Shown here one piece after another: positions 1 through 5,654 of a stretch of 5,747 bases of DNA. The stretch comes from Clostridiales bacterium (GTDB taxonomy: Bacteria; Bacillota; Clostridia; Lachnospirales; WQUN01), in assembly GCA_031269415.1 (NCBI GenBank), contig JAISZF010000250.1:1-5747 (forward strand), given 5' to 3'. Position numbers and translations under genes: made by a program. Within the stretch, counting starts at the first letter, position 1. Each line of letters starts with the position of its first letter. The notes under the pieces were generated by a model that was given only the letters and a program-made list of their open reading frames with translations, was not told the origin of the DNA and made no database searches.

Positions 1-57
1 GATAGTGGCTGGTCGTTACAGCCGAAAGTGGTAGACATGGTTAAGTATATTGCTTAA
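1..57 (+). CDS. C-terminal end of an unidentified upstream gene (partial)
   Basis: Frame 1 is open from the first base to a TAA at 55-57. It gives 18 residues beginning DSGWSLQPKV and ending VKYIA. The fragment is too short to assign to a family. It is read as coding because the frame is open to the window edge and the peptide has ordinary composition, but an open frame this short can occur by chance. No clear terminator follows it. Confidence 0.4.
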   Translation, partial: DSGWSLQPKVVDMVKYIA

Positions 58-348
58 TCAGGTTGAACTTTAAAGAAGAATATAGGGTTCCTATGTTTTC
101 CTATGTTTTTCATAACGGACTCGAACCCAACTAAAACACCCAACCAAACCGGGTAAAGTGACGCTAGCCAATCATCTGGGCGATATACCGCCGTTCGCCC
201 TTAAAAGCATCTGGAAACAAGCGGGAATAAAGCCTTAAAGCGTGGATACGAGGATTCTATGTCGCGGCTTATTTAGACGACCAGGATTGCGGTGTTTTAG
301 AGATGCTCATCGCCCTCGCTATCCGCTGTGTAGTGAAAGGAGAAAATT
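58..348. other. Intergenic stretch before the HEPN gene, no intact gene seen
   Basis: No reading frame of convincing length lies here on either strand. Visible contents are the small CTATG repeats near 82-114, two short overlapping open frames between 158 and 359 (listed separately as possible debris), and the ribosome-binding site AAGGAG at 337-342 serving the HEPN gene. I see no good -35/-10 pair for the HEPN/MNT module, so its promoter is not located. Confidence 0.5.
82..114. repeat. Short tandem and inverted repeats of a CTATG unit
   Basis: A ten-base unit, CTATGTTTTC then CTATGTTTTT, occurs twice in tandem at 91-110. It is preceded by a perfect inverted repeat, ATAGG (82-86) and CCTAT (90-94), separated by GTT. 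It is followed by TATG (102-105) and CATA (111-114) around five T. The cluster could be a protein-binding site or a minor slippage product. No function can be assigned. Confidence 0.4.
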
Positions 349-359
349 ATGAACGATGA
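158..359 (+). pseudogene. Possible frameshifted gene remnant
   Basis: A frame starting at GTG 158 gives 26 residues (VTLANHLGDI..., ending WKQAGIKP) before TAA at 236-238. A second frame, open from 231, continues with a protein-like sequence (SLKAWIRGFYVAAYLDD... ending KGENYER) to a TGA at 357-359, inside the HEPN gene start. Joining them near 231-238 would need one frameshift. I recognise neither part. The two could equally be chance open frames, so this is a weak call. Confidence 0.2.
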
Positions 360-771
360 TATTCGCTGGAAACAGAGATTTGCTAATTTTTCAAAGGCGT
401 ATATGCTGCTTAAAACTCCCTTGGACGGGAAATTTCCTGAAGATTTTGACGATTTACAACAAGAGGGGTTAATTCAGCGTTTTGAGTATACATTTGAATT
501 GCTGTGGAAAACAATGAAAGACTTTCTGGACTACGAGGAAGTGCCGATAGAAATAATTTCGCCTAAAAATGTAATAAAAGCGGCGGCTGTGTCAAATTTG
601 CTTGAAAAAATCAATATTGACGGAGATATCTTACTTGATATGCTTAAATCAAGAAACTTATTGTCGCACACATACGATTCTAAAAATTTCAAGTATGTTT
701 TGGATAGAATAAAAGCGAATTATATATCCGAGATTGATAAAGTATACGAATATTTCAGAGGGAAATTATAA
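349..771 (+). CDS. HEPN-domain protein, HI0074-type nucleotidyltransferase partner (putative toxin)
   Basis: The 140-residue all-helical protein matches the HI0074 'nucleotidyltransferase substrate-binding' family in length and motifs. The family signature IQRFEYTFELLWKTMKDFL lies at about residues 42-60. Near the C-terminus SRNLLSHTYD (101-110) supplies the HEPN ribonuclease motif R-x4-H, with R102 and H107, followed by Y109. In studied HEPN/MNT pairs the HEPN protein is an RNase toxin, silenced when the MNT partner adds AMP to a tyrosine beside this motif. Applying that here is inference, since many HI0074-type proteins are uncharacterised. The ATG start is supported by AAGGAG at 337-342, six bases upstream. 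The stop overlaps the start of the nucleotidyltransferase gene by one base (TAATG), implying translational coupling. The gene is AT-rich compared with the downstream operon, which suggests acquisition by transfer. Confidence 0.88.
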   Translation: MNDDIRWKQRFANFSKAYMLLKTPLDGKFPEDFDDLQQEGLIQRFEYTFELLWKTMKDFLDYEEVPIEIISPKNVIKAAAVSNLLEKINIDGDILLDMLKSRNLLSHTYDSKNFKYVLDRIKANYISEIDKVYEYFRGKL

Positions 772-1073
772 TGTGTGATTTCGGAATTTCAAAAGAAGTT
801 TTAGATAGTGTAATAAACATTATAACTCAAAACCCCCGAGTGTTACGCGCTGTAATTTTTGGCTCACGCGCAAAAGGTAATTATAAAAAGTATTCAGACA
901 TAGACTTGGCTTTGTTCGGAATAACACAACCAGAAGCGGAAGATATATCGGAAATTTTGAATAATTTAGATGTGATTTATAATTTCGACGTGCGGTCTTA
1001 TGATGACATACAGAATGAAGAGCTGCGCCGTCATATAGATAGACGAGGAAAAACCATCCGCTCTAAGAATTAA
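771..1073 (+). CDS. Minimal nucleotidyltransferase (MNT), antitoxin partner of the HEPN protein
   Basis: This 100-residue protein is a pol-beta-superfamily minimal nucleotidyltransferase. The nucleotide-binding motif GSRAKG is at residues 31-36. The first two metal-binding aspartates are in SDIDL (D43 and D45), and the third is probably D73 in NFDV. The C-terminal ending RRHIDRRGKTI is typical of the family, so the protein appears complete with its catalytic residues intact. In HEPN/MNT toxin-antitoxin systems this partner transfers AMP from ATP to the HEPN toxin and inactivates it. The gene starts at the ATG that shares one base with the stop of the HEPN gene and ends with TAA at 1071-1073. 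An intact active site points to enzymatic neutralisation rather than simple binding, though that is inferred. Its AT-rich codons match its partner, so the two probably moved together. Confidence 0.88.
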   Translation: MCDFGISKEVLDSVINIITQNPRVLRAVIFGSRAKGNYKKYSDIDLALFGITQPEAEDISEILNNLDVIYNFDVRSYDDIQNEELRRHIDRRGKTIRSKN

Positions 1074-1084
1074 CATGCTTTACG

Positions 1085-1309
1085 ATGGGGCTTGTGGAAC
1101 CTTATAAGGTTGCGGTCGCGCTGGCGGAAAACGCCGCCGAATTTATCCGGCGGCTTGCCCGAAATTTGTCCTCCAGCCCAAATGACGCTAAAGACCGCAG
1201 CGTTTTGGCGGATTCAATCGGCATGGCTCGTGATAAAACGCTTATCTAGAACGCCGCCGATTATCCGATACTTTGCGATATGTATTCGATTGTGGAAAAC
1301 GCCCCGTAA
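1085..1309 (+). pseudogene. Decayed small reading frame with an in-frame stop, unidentified
   Basis: From ATG 1085 a frame with well-behaved, helix-forming composition reads MGLVEPYKVAVALAENAAEF and continues for 54 residues to TAG at 1247-1249. The same frame then continues sensibly (NAADYPILCD...SIVENAP) to TAA at 1307-1309. Reading TAG as a mutated GAG would give a continuous peptide of 74 residues. No ribosome-binding site precedes the ATG, and no family is recognised. Third codon positions are GC-rich, like the downstream operon and unlike the HEPN/MNT genes, so this may be a remnant of a resident gene disrupted when that module arrived. The overlapping frame beginning at TTG 1092 has poor composition, rich in Arg, Trp and Pro, and is not favoured. 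Confidence 0.3.
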
Positions 1310-1340
1310 AAAAGATTTCGTATAATCGCAATTTTAACAA

Positions 1341-1367
1341 TATTATATCCGATAATAACAACTTATT
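1341..1367. promoter_or_regulatory. Overlapping palindromes upstream of the sugar-acid operon, candidate operator
   Basis: Two perfect inverted repeats overlap here. TATTAT (1341-1346) and ATAATA (1352-1357) flank ATCCG, and AATAA (1354-1358) and TTATT (1363-1367) flank CAAC. They sit just upstream of the proposed -10 element at 1383-1388, where a regulator could act on RNA polymerase. The DNA is AT-rich, so chance palindromes are fairly likely. No regulator gene is present in the window. Confidence 0.3.
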
Positions 1368-1379
1368 CAATGATTGCTA

Positions 1380-1388
1380 TGCTATACT
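1380..1388 (+). promoter_or_regulatory. Extended -10 promoter for the kinase-gnd-larA operon
   Basis: TG at 1380-1381 is followed by one base and then TATACT (1383-1388), one mismatch from TATAAT. This makes a plausible extended -10 element. No good -35 lies 17 bases upstream, which extended -10 promoters tolerate. Transcription would begin near 1395, leaving a leader of about 35 bases before the kinase ATG. Confidence 0.45.
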
Positions 1389-1413
1389 TTTGTTGTAAAT
1401 AAATCTTTTTGGT

Positions 1414-1419
1414 GAGGTG
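1414..1419 (+). promoter_or_regulatory. Ribosome-binding site fixing the kinase start at 1430
   Basis: GAGGTG lies ten bases before ATG 1430. In-frame TTG (1409) and GTG (1412) codons overlap or precede this site, so they could not use it. ATG 1430 is therefore the better start. Confidence 0.65.
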
Positions 1420-1429
1420 TATACCTTTT

Positions 1430-2503
1430 ATGAAACTGCCGCAAAAAGCAAACGTCGATTTATTGACGCTGACCAGCATGGGCGTGCGTATTACCCCTGT
1501 CGATCGCCAGTCCGTACACACATCCAATCTATATGAAATGCAGTCTACCAGCGCTGAAAGCAACGTGTTAAACGTATCGGCGTCGTTGGGGCTTAAAACC
1601 AAGGTTTTGACCAAATTTGTCAAAGGAAGCCCCATTGCCCTGTTTATAAAGAGCGAGCTGCGCAGGCGCGACATAGCTTATGAAGGACAGGATGTCGCGC
1701 CGGAAGGCCCTTGGGGCTGCCGGCACCAATTCAATATCGCCGATTCCGGCTTTGGTATGCGCGGCCCGCGCGTCTGGAACGACCGGGCCGGAGAAGTGGG
1801 ACGCGCTATAGTCCCGGAAGATTTTGATTTAAAACGGATTTTTATCGAGGAAGGATGCCGGATACTGCATCTGTCGGGTCTGATAGCCGCCATGAGCGAG
1901 GATACCAGCCGCGCGTGCGTTGAGGCCGCGCGCGCCGCTAAACAGTATGGTTCTCTCATTTCATTTGACTTGAACTACCGCGCGTCTTTTTGGGTCGGCC
2001 GCGAAGCTGAACTGCGTAAGGCGTTTTCCGAAATCGCTTCTTTGGCGGATATTCTCCTCGGCAATGAAGAGGATTTTCAGTTGGCGCTGGGCATCAAAGG
2101 CCCGGAAGCGGGCGGAAGCGGTATCGCGTCAAAAATTGAAGGTTTCAAAGGCATGATAGAACGCGCGGCGGGTGAGTACCCCAATGTTTCGGTCTTCGCG
2201 ACCACTCTGCGAGATGTCGTAAACGCGAATGAACATCAATGGGGCGCTATAATGAGAGCTGACGGGCAATGGTTTGTAGAGGAACCTCGGACTATCCCCG
2301 TACTTGACCGCATAGGCGGCGGCGACGGTTTCGCGGCGGGCTTGCTGTACGGCGTTTTGCGCGGCTGGGAAGCCGCAAAATGGCTTCAATTCGGATGGGC
2401 TACCGGCGCTTTGGCAGCCACGGTACTGACAGACTACGCCACGCCGGCCGATGAAGAGCAGGTTTGGAATATATATAAAGGAAACGCGAGGGTAAAACGA
2501 TGA
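1430..2503 (+). CDS. PfkB-family sugar or sugar-acid kinase (KDG-kinase-like, divergent N-terminus)
   Basis: The 357-residue cytoplasmic protein belongs to the ribokinase/PfkB fold and most resembles the 2-keto-3-deoxygluconate kinase branch. Supporting motifs are the RGPRVWNDRA segment (111-120), FDLNYR (179-184), GNEEDF (211-216) and the ATP/anion-hole motif DRIGGGDGFAAGLLYG (293-308), in which D299 is the expected catalytic base. The N-terminus is unusual. Where relatives have a Gly-Glu after the first strand, this protein has T15-S16. The usual Gly-Gly before the conserved Asn (N45) is T40-S41, and the Asn-Pro-x-x-Gly region is KGSPIA (65-70). These positions contribute to the sugar pocket, so the substrate may differ from KDG. 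The gene overlaps gnd by ATGA. Next to gnd and larA, an aldonate such as D-gluconate is an attractive substrate, giving 6-phosphogluconate for Gnd. That is inference; KDG or 2-ketogluconate remain possible. Confidence 0.85.
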   Translation: MKLPQKANVDLLTLTSMGVRITPVDRQSVHTSNLYEMQSTSAESNVLNVSASLGLKTKVLTKFVKGSPIALFIKSELRRRDIAYEGQDVAPEGPWGCRHQFNIADSGFGMRGPRVWNDRAGEVGRAIVPEDFDLKRIFIEEGCRILHLSGLIAAMSEDTSRACVEAARAAKQYGSLISFDLNYRASFWVGREAELRKAFSEIASLADILLGNEEDFQLALGIKGPEAGGSGIASKIEGFKGMIERAAGEYPNVSVFATTLRDVVNANEHQWGAIMRADGQWFVEEPRTIPVLDRIGGGDGFAAGLLYGVLRGWEAAKWLQFGWATGALAATVLTDYATPADEEQVWNIYKGNARVKR

Positions 2504-3951
2504 AAAAGAGTGATATCGGCCTGATAGGCCTTGCGGTGATGGGCGAAAACCTTGTGATGAACATGGAAAGCCATGGATATACCGTAAGCGTATTTAACCG
2601 GAGTACGGATAAAGTGAAAAATTTTGTCGAGGGGCGTGCCGCCGGCAGGAATATCATTGGAGCGTATTCGCTGGAGGAGTTTGTCGGGCAGCTTGATAAG
2701 CCCCGCAAGGTGATGCTGATGGTGAAGGCCGGCAAGCCTGTGGATGATTTTATCGAGACGCTCATACCGCTGCTGGACGCCGGCGATATAATTATAGACG
2801 GAGGCAACAGCCATTTCCCCGACACTGCCCGCCGCACAGCTTATGTCGAGAGCAAAGGCCTGCTGTATATCGGCACGGGCGTATCCGGAGGCGAGGAGGG
2901 CGCGCTGAAAGGCCCCTCCATTATGCCGGGCGGCAGCGCAGGGGCATGGCGTTATGTCAAACCGATTTTTCAGGCGATAGCGGCCAAAGTGGAAGACGGG
3001 AGTCCCTGCTGCGAGTGGGTCGGGCAGGGCGGAGCCGGTCACTTCGTAAAGATGGTGCATAACGGCATCGAATACGGAGACATGCAATTAATATGCGAGG
3101 CTTATCAATTAATGCGTGACGGCTTGGGCATGACCGCCAATGAAATGCACGAGGTTTTCAAAGAGTGGAACGAAGGAGAATTGGACAGTTACCTGATCGA
3201 AATCACGCGGGATATCTTGGCGTATAAGGACGAGAACGGGAAACCCCTGGTGGACAGCATTCTGGATACCGCCGGGCAAAAGGGAACCGGCAAATGGACG
3301 GCTATAGCCGCGCTGGATGAAGGGATTGCCCTTACGCTCATCGGCGAGGCTGTGTTCAGCCGGTGCCTTTCCGCCGCGAATGACGAGCGTGTGGCGGCCA
3401 GCGGAATCCTCTCGGGGCCTAAACCGGTCATTGAATACGATAGAAAGGAGTTTATCCAGTATCTCCGTCACGCGCTTTTCGCTTCTAAGATTGTCAGCTA
3501 CGCGCAGGGCTATCAGTTGATGCGAGCCGCGGCCAAAACTTACGGATGGGATCTCAATTATGGCGAGATAGCCATGATGTGGCGCGGCGGCTGTATCATC
3601 CGCAGCGTGTTCCTGGGCAGTATCAAGCGGGCTTTCGATAAGAAACCGGAACTTGCTAATCTTTTGCTTGACGATTACTTTAAAAACATTATAGACAACG
3701 CTCAGGACGGCTGGCGTAAAGTCTGCGCGGCCGCTCTTACGGCGGGCCTGCCCGCGCCGGCCATGTGCGCCGCGCTCGGCTACTACGACGGGTATCGCCG
3801 CGCGAAGCTGCCGGCTAATCTATTGCAGGCGCAGCGGGATTACTTTGGAGCCCACACTTACGAACGGCTGGACGCTCCGCGCGGTGAGTTCTTCCACACA
3901 AATTGGACAGGCGAGGGAGGCGGCACGGCGTCCACTTCGTATAACGTCTAA
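2500..3951 (+). CDS. gnd: 6-phosphogluconate dehydrogenase, decarboxylating
   Basis: This enzyme oxidises 6-phosphogluconate to ribulose 5-phosphate and CO2, normally reducing NADP+. The 483-residue length fits the long, dimeric form of the family. The Rossmann motif GLAVMGENL is at residues 10-18, and NRS (33-35) after the second strand is the usual NADP+-selective feature. Substrate and catalytic residues are present: SGG (129-131), K184, H187 and N188 in GHFVKMVHNG, E191 and Y192, GQKGTGKWT (259-267), R288, and the tail RDYFGAHTYER with R446 and H452. The C-terminus GEFFHTNWTG through YNV is complete. The ATG overlaps the kinase stop (ATGA), with GAGGG about eight bases upstream, so the two are probably co-translated. 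Placement between a sugar kinase and a LarA-family epimerase suggests a dedicated catabolic copy rather than a housekeeping pentose-phosphate gene, although a sole genomic copy cannot be excluded. Confidence 0.97.
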   Translation: MKKSDIGLIGLAVMGENLVMNMESHGYTVSVFNRSTDKVKNFVEGRAAGRNIIGAYSLEEFVGQLDKPRKVMLMVKAGKPVDDFIETLIPLLDAGDIIIDGGNSHFPDTARRTAYVESKGLLYIGTGVSGGEEGALKGPSIMPGGSAGAWRYVKPIFQAIAAKVEDGSPCCEWVGQGGAGHFVKMVHNGIEYGDMQLICEAYQLMRDGLGMTANEMHEVFKEWNEGELDSYLIEITRDILAYKDENGKPLVDSILDTAGQKGTGKWTAIAALDEGIALTLIGEAVFSRCLSAANDERVAASGILSGPKPVIEYDRKEFIQYLRHALFASKIVSYAQGYQLMRAAAKTYGWDLNYGEIAMMWRGGCIIRSVFLGSIKRAFDKKPELANLLLDDYFKNIIDNAQDGWRKVCAAALTAGLPAPAMCAALGYYDGYRRAKLPANLLQAQRDYFGAHTYERLDAPRGEFFHTNWTGEGGGTASTSYNV

Positions 3952-3963
3952 GACGGAGGGCTT

Positions 3964-5268
3964 ATGAAGGAATTCTTTTTGACAGACCAGAACTCCGAAG
4001 GCATATCGAACTCGCGATTATCCGAGGCTGTAAACGCGTCCGTTTCGGGCAGCCGGAAAGACATAAAGAGAGCGCTTCTGATTGTGCCTGATTTCACACG
4101 CTTCCATTCAAACGCGGGACGTATCGCCAATCTTTATTATCACGCGTTAGGCAACACTGTACAGACCGATCTCTTAGCGGCGTTGGGTACCCACGCCGCT
4201 ATGACCCCCGACGAACGCGCCGCGATGTATGGGGATATCCCCAACGACAGGTTCATTATGCACGACTGGCGCGGCGATGTTAAAAGGATCGGCCGGGTTC
4301 CGGCGGAATTTGTTTCGGAGGTATCGGAAGGTTTAGTAAACACAGCCATAGACGTTGAAGTGAACAAGCGTCTTTACGCGGGATACGACCTTATCCTTTC
4401 AATTGGACAGGTAGTGCCGCATGAAGTGGTTGGCATGGCCAACCATTCTAAAAATATTTTTGTAGGCTGCGGCGGGCCGTCAATGATTAACTCATCGCAT
4501 ATGCTGGGCGCTTTTGTTGGTCTGGAGCGAATCATGGGGAAGGATCATTCCGCCGTACGCAAGGTATTTGATTACGCGGCCGAAAATTTTCTGGCGGGCT
4601 TGCCCATTGCCTATGTGCTGAGCGTGACGACGGCGCCGGGCGGGAAAACGCGTACCCACGGCGTCTACGCCGGCACCGGGCGCGAGTGGTTCGAACGGGC
4701 CGTCGCCCACGCTCAGGCGGCTAACATTACTTTTGTGCGGCCTCTGCCTAAAGTCGTGGTGTATCTGGATCCCAACGAGTTTAAAAGTACGTGGCTGGGC
4801 AATAAGAGTATCTATCGCACGCGTATGGCTATTGCCGACGGCGGCGAGCTTATTGTTCTGGCGCCGGGCGTTGATAAGTTCGGCGAGGACAATGCCATTG
4901 ACAGCTTGATACGCAAGTATGGATACGCCGGACGGGAAGAAATCATCAGACTGGTCGGGAAACATGAAGACCTGAGAGGCAATCTGTCCGCGGCGGCTCA
5001 TCTGATTCATGGCAGCGGCGACGGCAGGTTTACCATCACATATTGTACTCAGCATTTGAGAAAAGATGAAGTGGAGGGCGTTAAGTTCCAATACACGCCG
5101 TATGCCGAAGCCGCCGCCAAGTATGCCCCGGACGCGTTGAAAGACGGCTTCAATACATTGGCCGACGGAGAAGAGATCTACTACATCTCAAACCCCGCCC
5201 TTGGTTTATGGGCGGATAAAAGCAGGTTTTATGCTGAAGGAAGTGAGCGCGGAACCGCCCGGCATTGA
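3964..5268 (+). CDS. larA: LarA-family nickel-pincer hydroxyacid racemase/epimerase, possibly D-gluconate 2-epimerase
   Basis: The 434-residue protein has the two-domain LarA length and the key residues known from lactate racemase. DFTR (43-46) matches the substrate-binding Asp/Arg pair. H77 in LGTHAAMT and H153 in VVPHEVVG match the two catalytic histidines. K163 matches the lysine that anchors the nickel-pincer nucleotide, and H179 in INSSHML matches the nickel ligand. H153-K163 and K163-H179 are 10 and 16 residues apart, the spacing of H174, K184 and H200 in Lactobacillus plantarum LarA. K281 in WLGNKS is a plausible equivalent of the active-site lysine K298. The enzyme should invert the C2 hydroxyl of a 2-hydroxyacid by hydride transfer. 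The superfamily includes lactate, malate, phenyllactate and 2-hydroxyglutarate racemases and D-gluconate 2-epimerases. The gnd neighbour favours the last, linking D-mannonate with D-gluconate (inference). GGAGG at 3955-3959 lies four bases before the ATG. No cofactor-synthesis genes (larB, larC, larE) are here, so the cofactor must be made from elsewhere. Confidence 0.9.
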   Translation: MKEFFLTDQNSEGISNSRLSEAVNASVSGSRKDIKRALLIVPDFTRFHSNAGRIANLYYHALGNTVQTDLLAALGTHAAMTPDERAAMYGDIPNDRFIMHDWRGDVKRIGRVPAEFVSEVSEGLVNTAIDVEVNKRLYAGYDLILSIGQVVPHEVVGMANHSKNIFVGCGGPSMINSSHMLGAFVGLERIMGKDHSAVRKVFDYAAENFLAGLPIAYVLSVTTAPGGKTRTHGVYAGTGREWFERAVAHAQAANITFVRPLPKVVVYLDPNEFKSTWLGNKSIYRTRMAIADGGELIVLAPGVDKFGEDNAIDSLIRKYGYAGREEIIRLVGKHEDLRGNLSAAAHLIHGSGDGRFTITYCTQHLRKDEVEGVKFQYTPYAEAAAKYAPDALKDGFNTLADGEEIYYISNPALGLWADKSRFYAEGSERGTARH

Positions 5269-5269
5269 C

Positions 5270-5314
5270 GGAGGATTCTTGAGCGGATTTTCCGTTTCGC
5301 ACGAGAATGGGTAA
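5270..5314 (+). promoter_or_regulatory. Orphan ribosome-binding site with an 11-codon mini-ORF
   Basis: GGAGG at 5270-5274 directly follows the larA stop. The eight bases GACGGAGG (5267-5274) are identical to those preceding larA (3952-3959). A TTG at 5279 is well spaced but opens only 11 codons (MSGFSVSHENG) to TAA at 5312-5314. The site looks like the start of a fourth operon gene that is truncated or lost, or of a very short leader peptide. No substantial gene uses it now. Confidence 0.4.
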
Positions 5315-5320
5315 TCCGCT
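5282..5320 (+). other. Long RNA hairpin just after larA
   Basis: AGCGGATT (5282-5289) pairs perfectly with AATCCGCT (5313-5320). The pairing continues inward through CCGTTT (5292-5297) and GAATGG (5305-5310), with G-U pairs and one T-T mismatch, closing on a seven-base loop (5298-5304). It starts 13 bases after the larA stop. No T tract follows on either strand, so it is not a classic intrinsic terminator. It could protect the 3' end of the operon mRNA or act with another factor in termination. Confidence 0.6.
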
Positions 5321-5355
5321 AAGAAAATACCGAGTAACAAAATCCGATTTACAGC

Positions 5356-5384
5356 TTGACACAGGAAAAGCAATTGACTATAAT
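5356..5384 (+). promoter_or_regulatory. Perfect consensus sigma-70 promoter of the tRNA gene
   Basis: TTGACA (5356-5361) and TATAAT (5379-5384) are both exact consensus hexamers with the optimal 17-base spacer. The expected start near 5391 lies about 65 bases before the tRNA, giving a 5' leader to be trimmed by RNase P. Full consensus is rare and fits strong constitutive tRNA transcription. Confidence 0.88.
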
Positions 5385-5456
5385 TGGGGGTATAAATCCG
5401 GATTGTCAGATGATCATATAAAGGCCGGGTTTAAGCCATTTTTAAAGTACTAACAC

Positions 5457-5529
5457 GCTAATGTAGCTCAGTCGGTAGAGCAGTTGATTCGTAATCAACA
5501 GGTCAGGGGTTCGAGTCCCCTCATTAGCT
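5457..5529 (+). tRNA. tRNA-Thr, anticodon CGU (reads ACG)
   Basis: The sequence folds into a complete cloverleaf. The acceptor stem GCTAATG (5457-5463) pairs with CATTAGC (5522-5528). The D stem is GCTC (5466-5469) with GAGC (5478-5481). The anticodon stem is GTTGA (5483-5487) with TCAAC (5495-5499), around the loop TTCGTAA with anticodon CGT at 5490-5492. A five-base variable loop precedes the T stem AGGGG/CCCCT (5505-5509, 5517-5521) with loop TTCGAGT. G1-C72, C2-G71, G35 and U36 agree with threonine identity. The discriminator at 5529 is U, whereas E. coli tRNA-Thr has A. The 3' CCA is not encoded, so it must be added enzymatically. Confidence 0.96.
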
Positions 5530-5533
5530 GTAT

Positions 5534-5575
5534 AAAAAACCTCTTAGGTATGCCGTTCCTGGGCGGTTTTTTATT
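5534..5575 (+). terminator. Intrinsic terminator of the tRNA gene
   Basis: AAAAAACC (5534-5541) pairs with GGTTTTTT (5565-5572), and shorter internal pairings lie between (CCT/AGG and GCC/GGC). The stem ends in a run of six T. It begins four bases after the tRNA, which fits a single-tRNA transcription unit. Confidence 0.75.
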
Positions 5576-5597
5576 TACTCGGCAAGTTGATTTTAGG

Positions 5598-5630
5598 GTT
5601 TGGGGTCCAGTTTAGTGCACAGCCCCAAGC
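5598..5630. repeat. Inverted repeat, possible hairpin
   Basis: TTGGGG (5600-5605) and CCCCAA (5623-5628) are perfect inverted repeats, extendable by two pairs (one G-U) to 5598 and 5630. The 17-base loop contains the palindrome GTGCAC (5615-5620). No T tract follows. It lies in a non-coding gap and has no assigned function. Confidence 0.4.
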
Positions 5631-5654
5631 AGTTTCCATTAGTTCATCTCCATT

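Noticed and set aside
117..127. GGTTCGAGTCC on the minus strand, identical to the T-arm core of the tRNA-Thr at the other end of the window.
   Set aside because: The flanking bases do not form a full T stem, and no other tRNA arms can be found around it. An 11-base match to a generic tRNA motif is too short to claim a tRNA or an attachment site.
1092..1325. A 77-residue frame from a TTG start.
   Set aside because: There is no ribosome-binding site, the composition is rich in Arg, Trp and Pro, and the alternative frame from ATG 1085 is much more protein-like.
2434..3087. Long minus-strand open frames opposite the kinase and gnd, including one of 217 residues.
   Set aside because: They lie antisense to well-supported genes with intact motifs. 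They are the usual shadows of GC-rich coding sequence and carry no family motifs.
4492..5091. A 199-residue minus-strand open frame opposite larA.
   Set aside because: It lies antisense to a gene with complete LarA motifs and has no recognisable domain or ribosome-binding site.
5307..5453. A 48-codon open frame starting MGNPLRKYRV.
   Set aside because: It has no ribosome-binding site, starts inside the post-larA hairpin, and spans the entire consensus promoter and leader of the tRNA. It is better read as non-coding.
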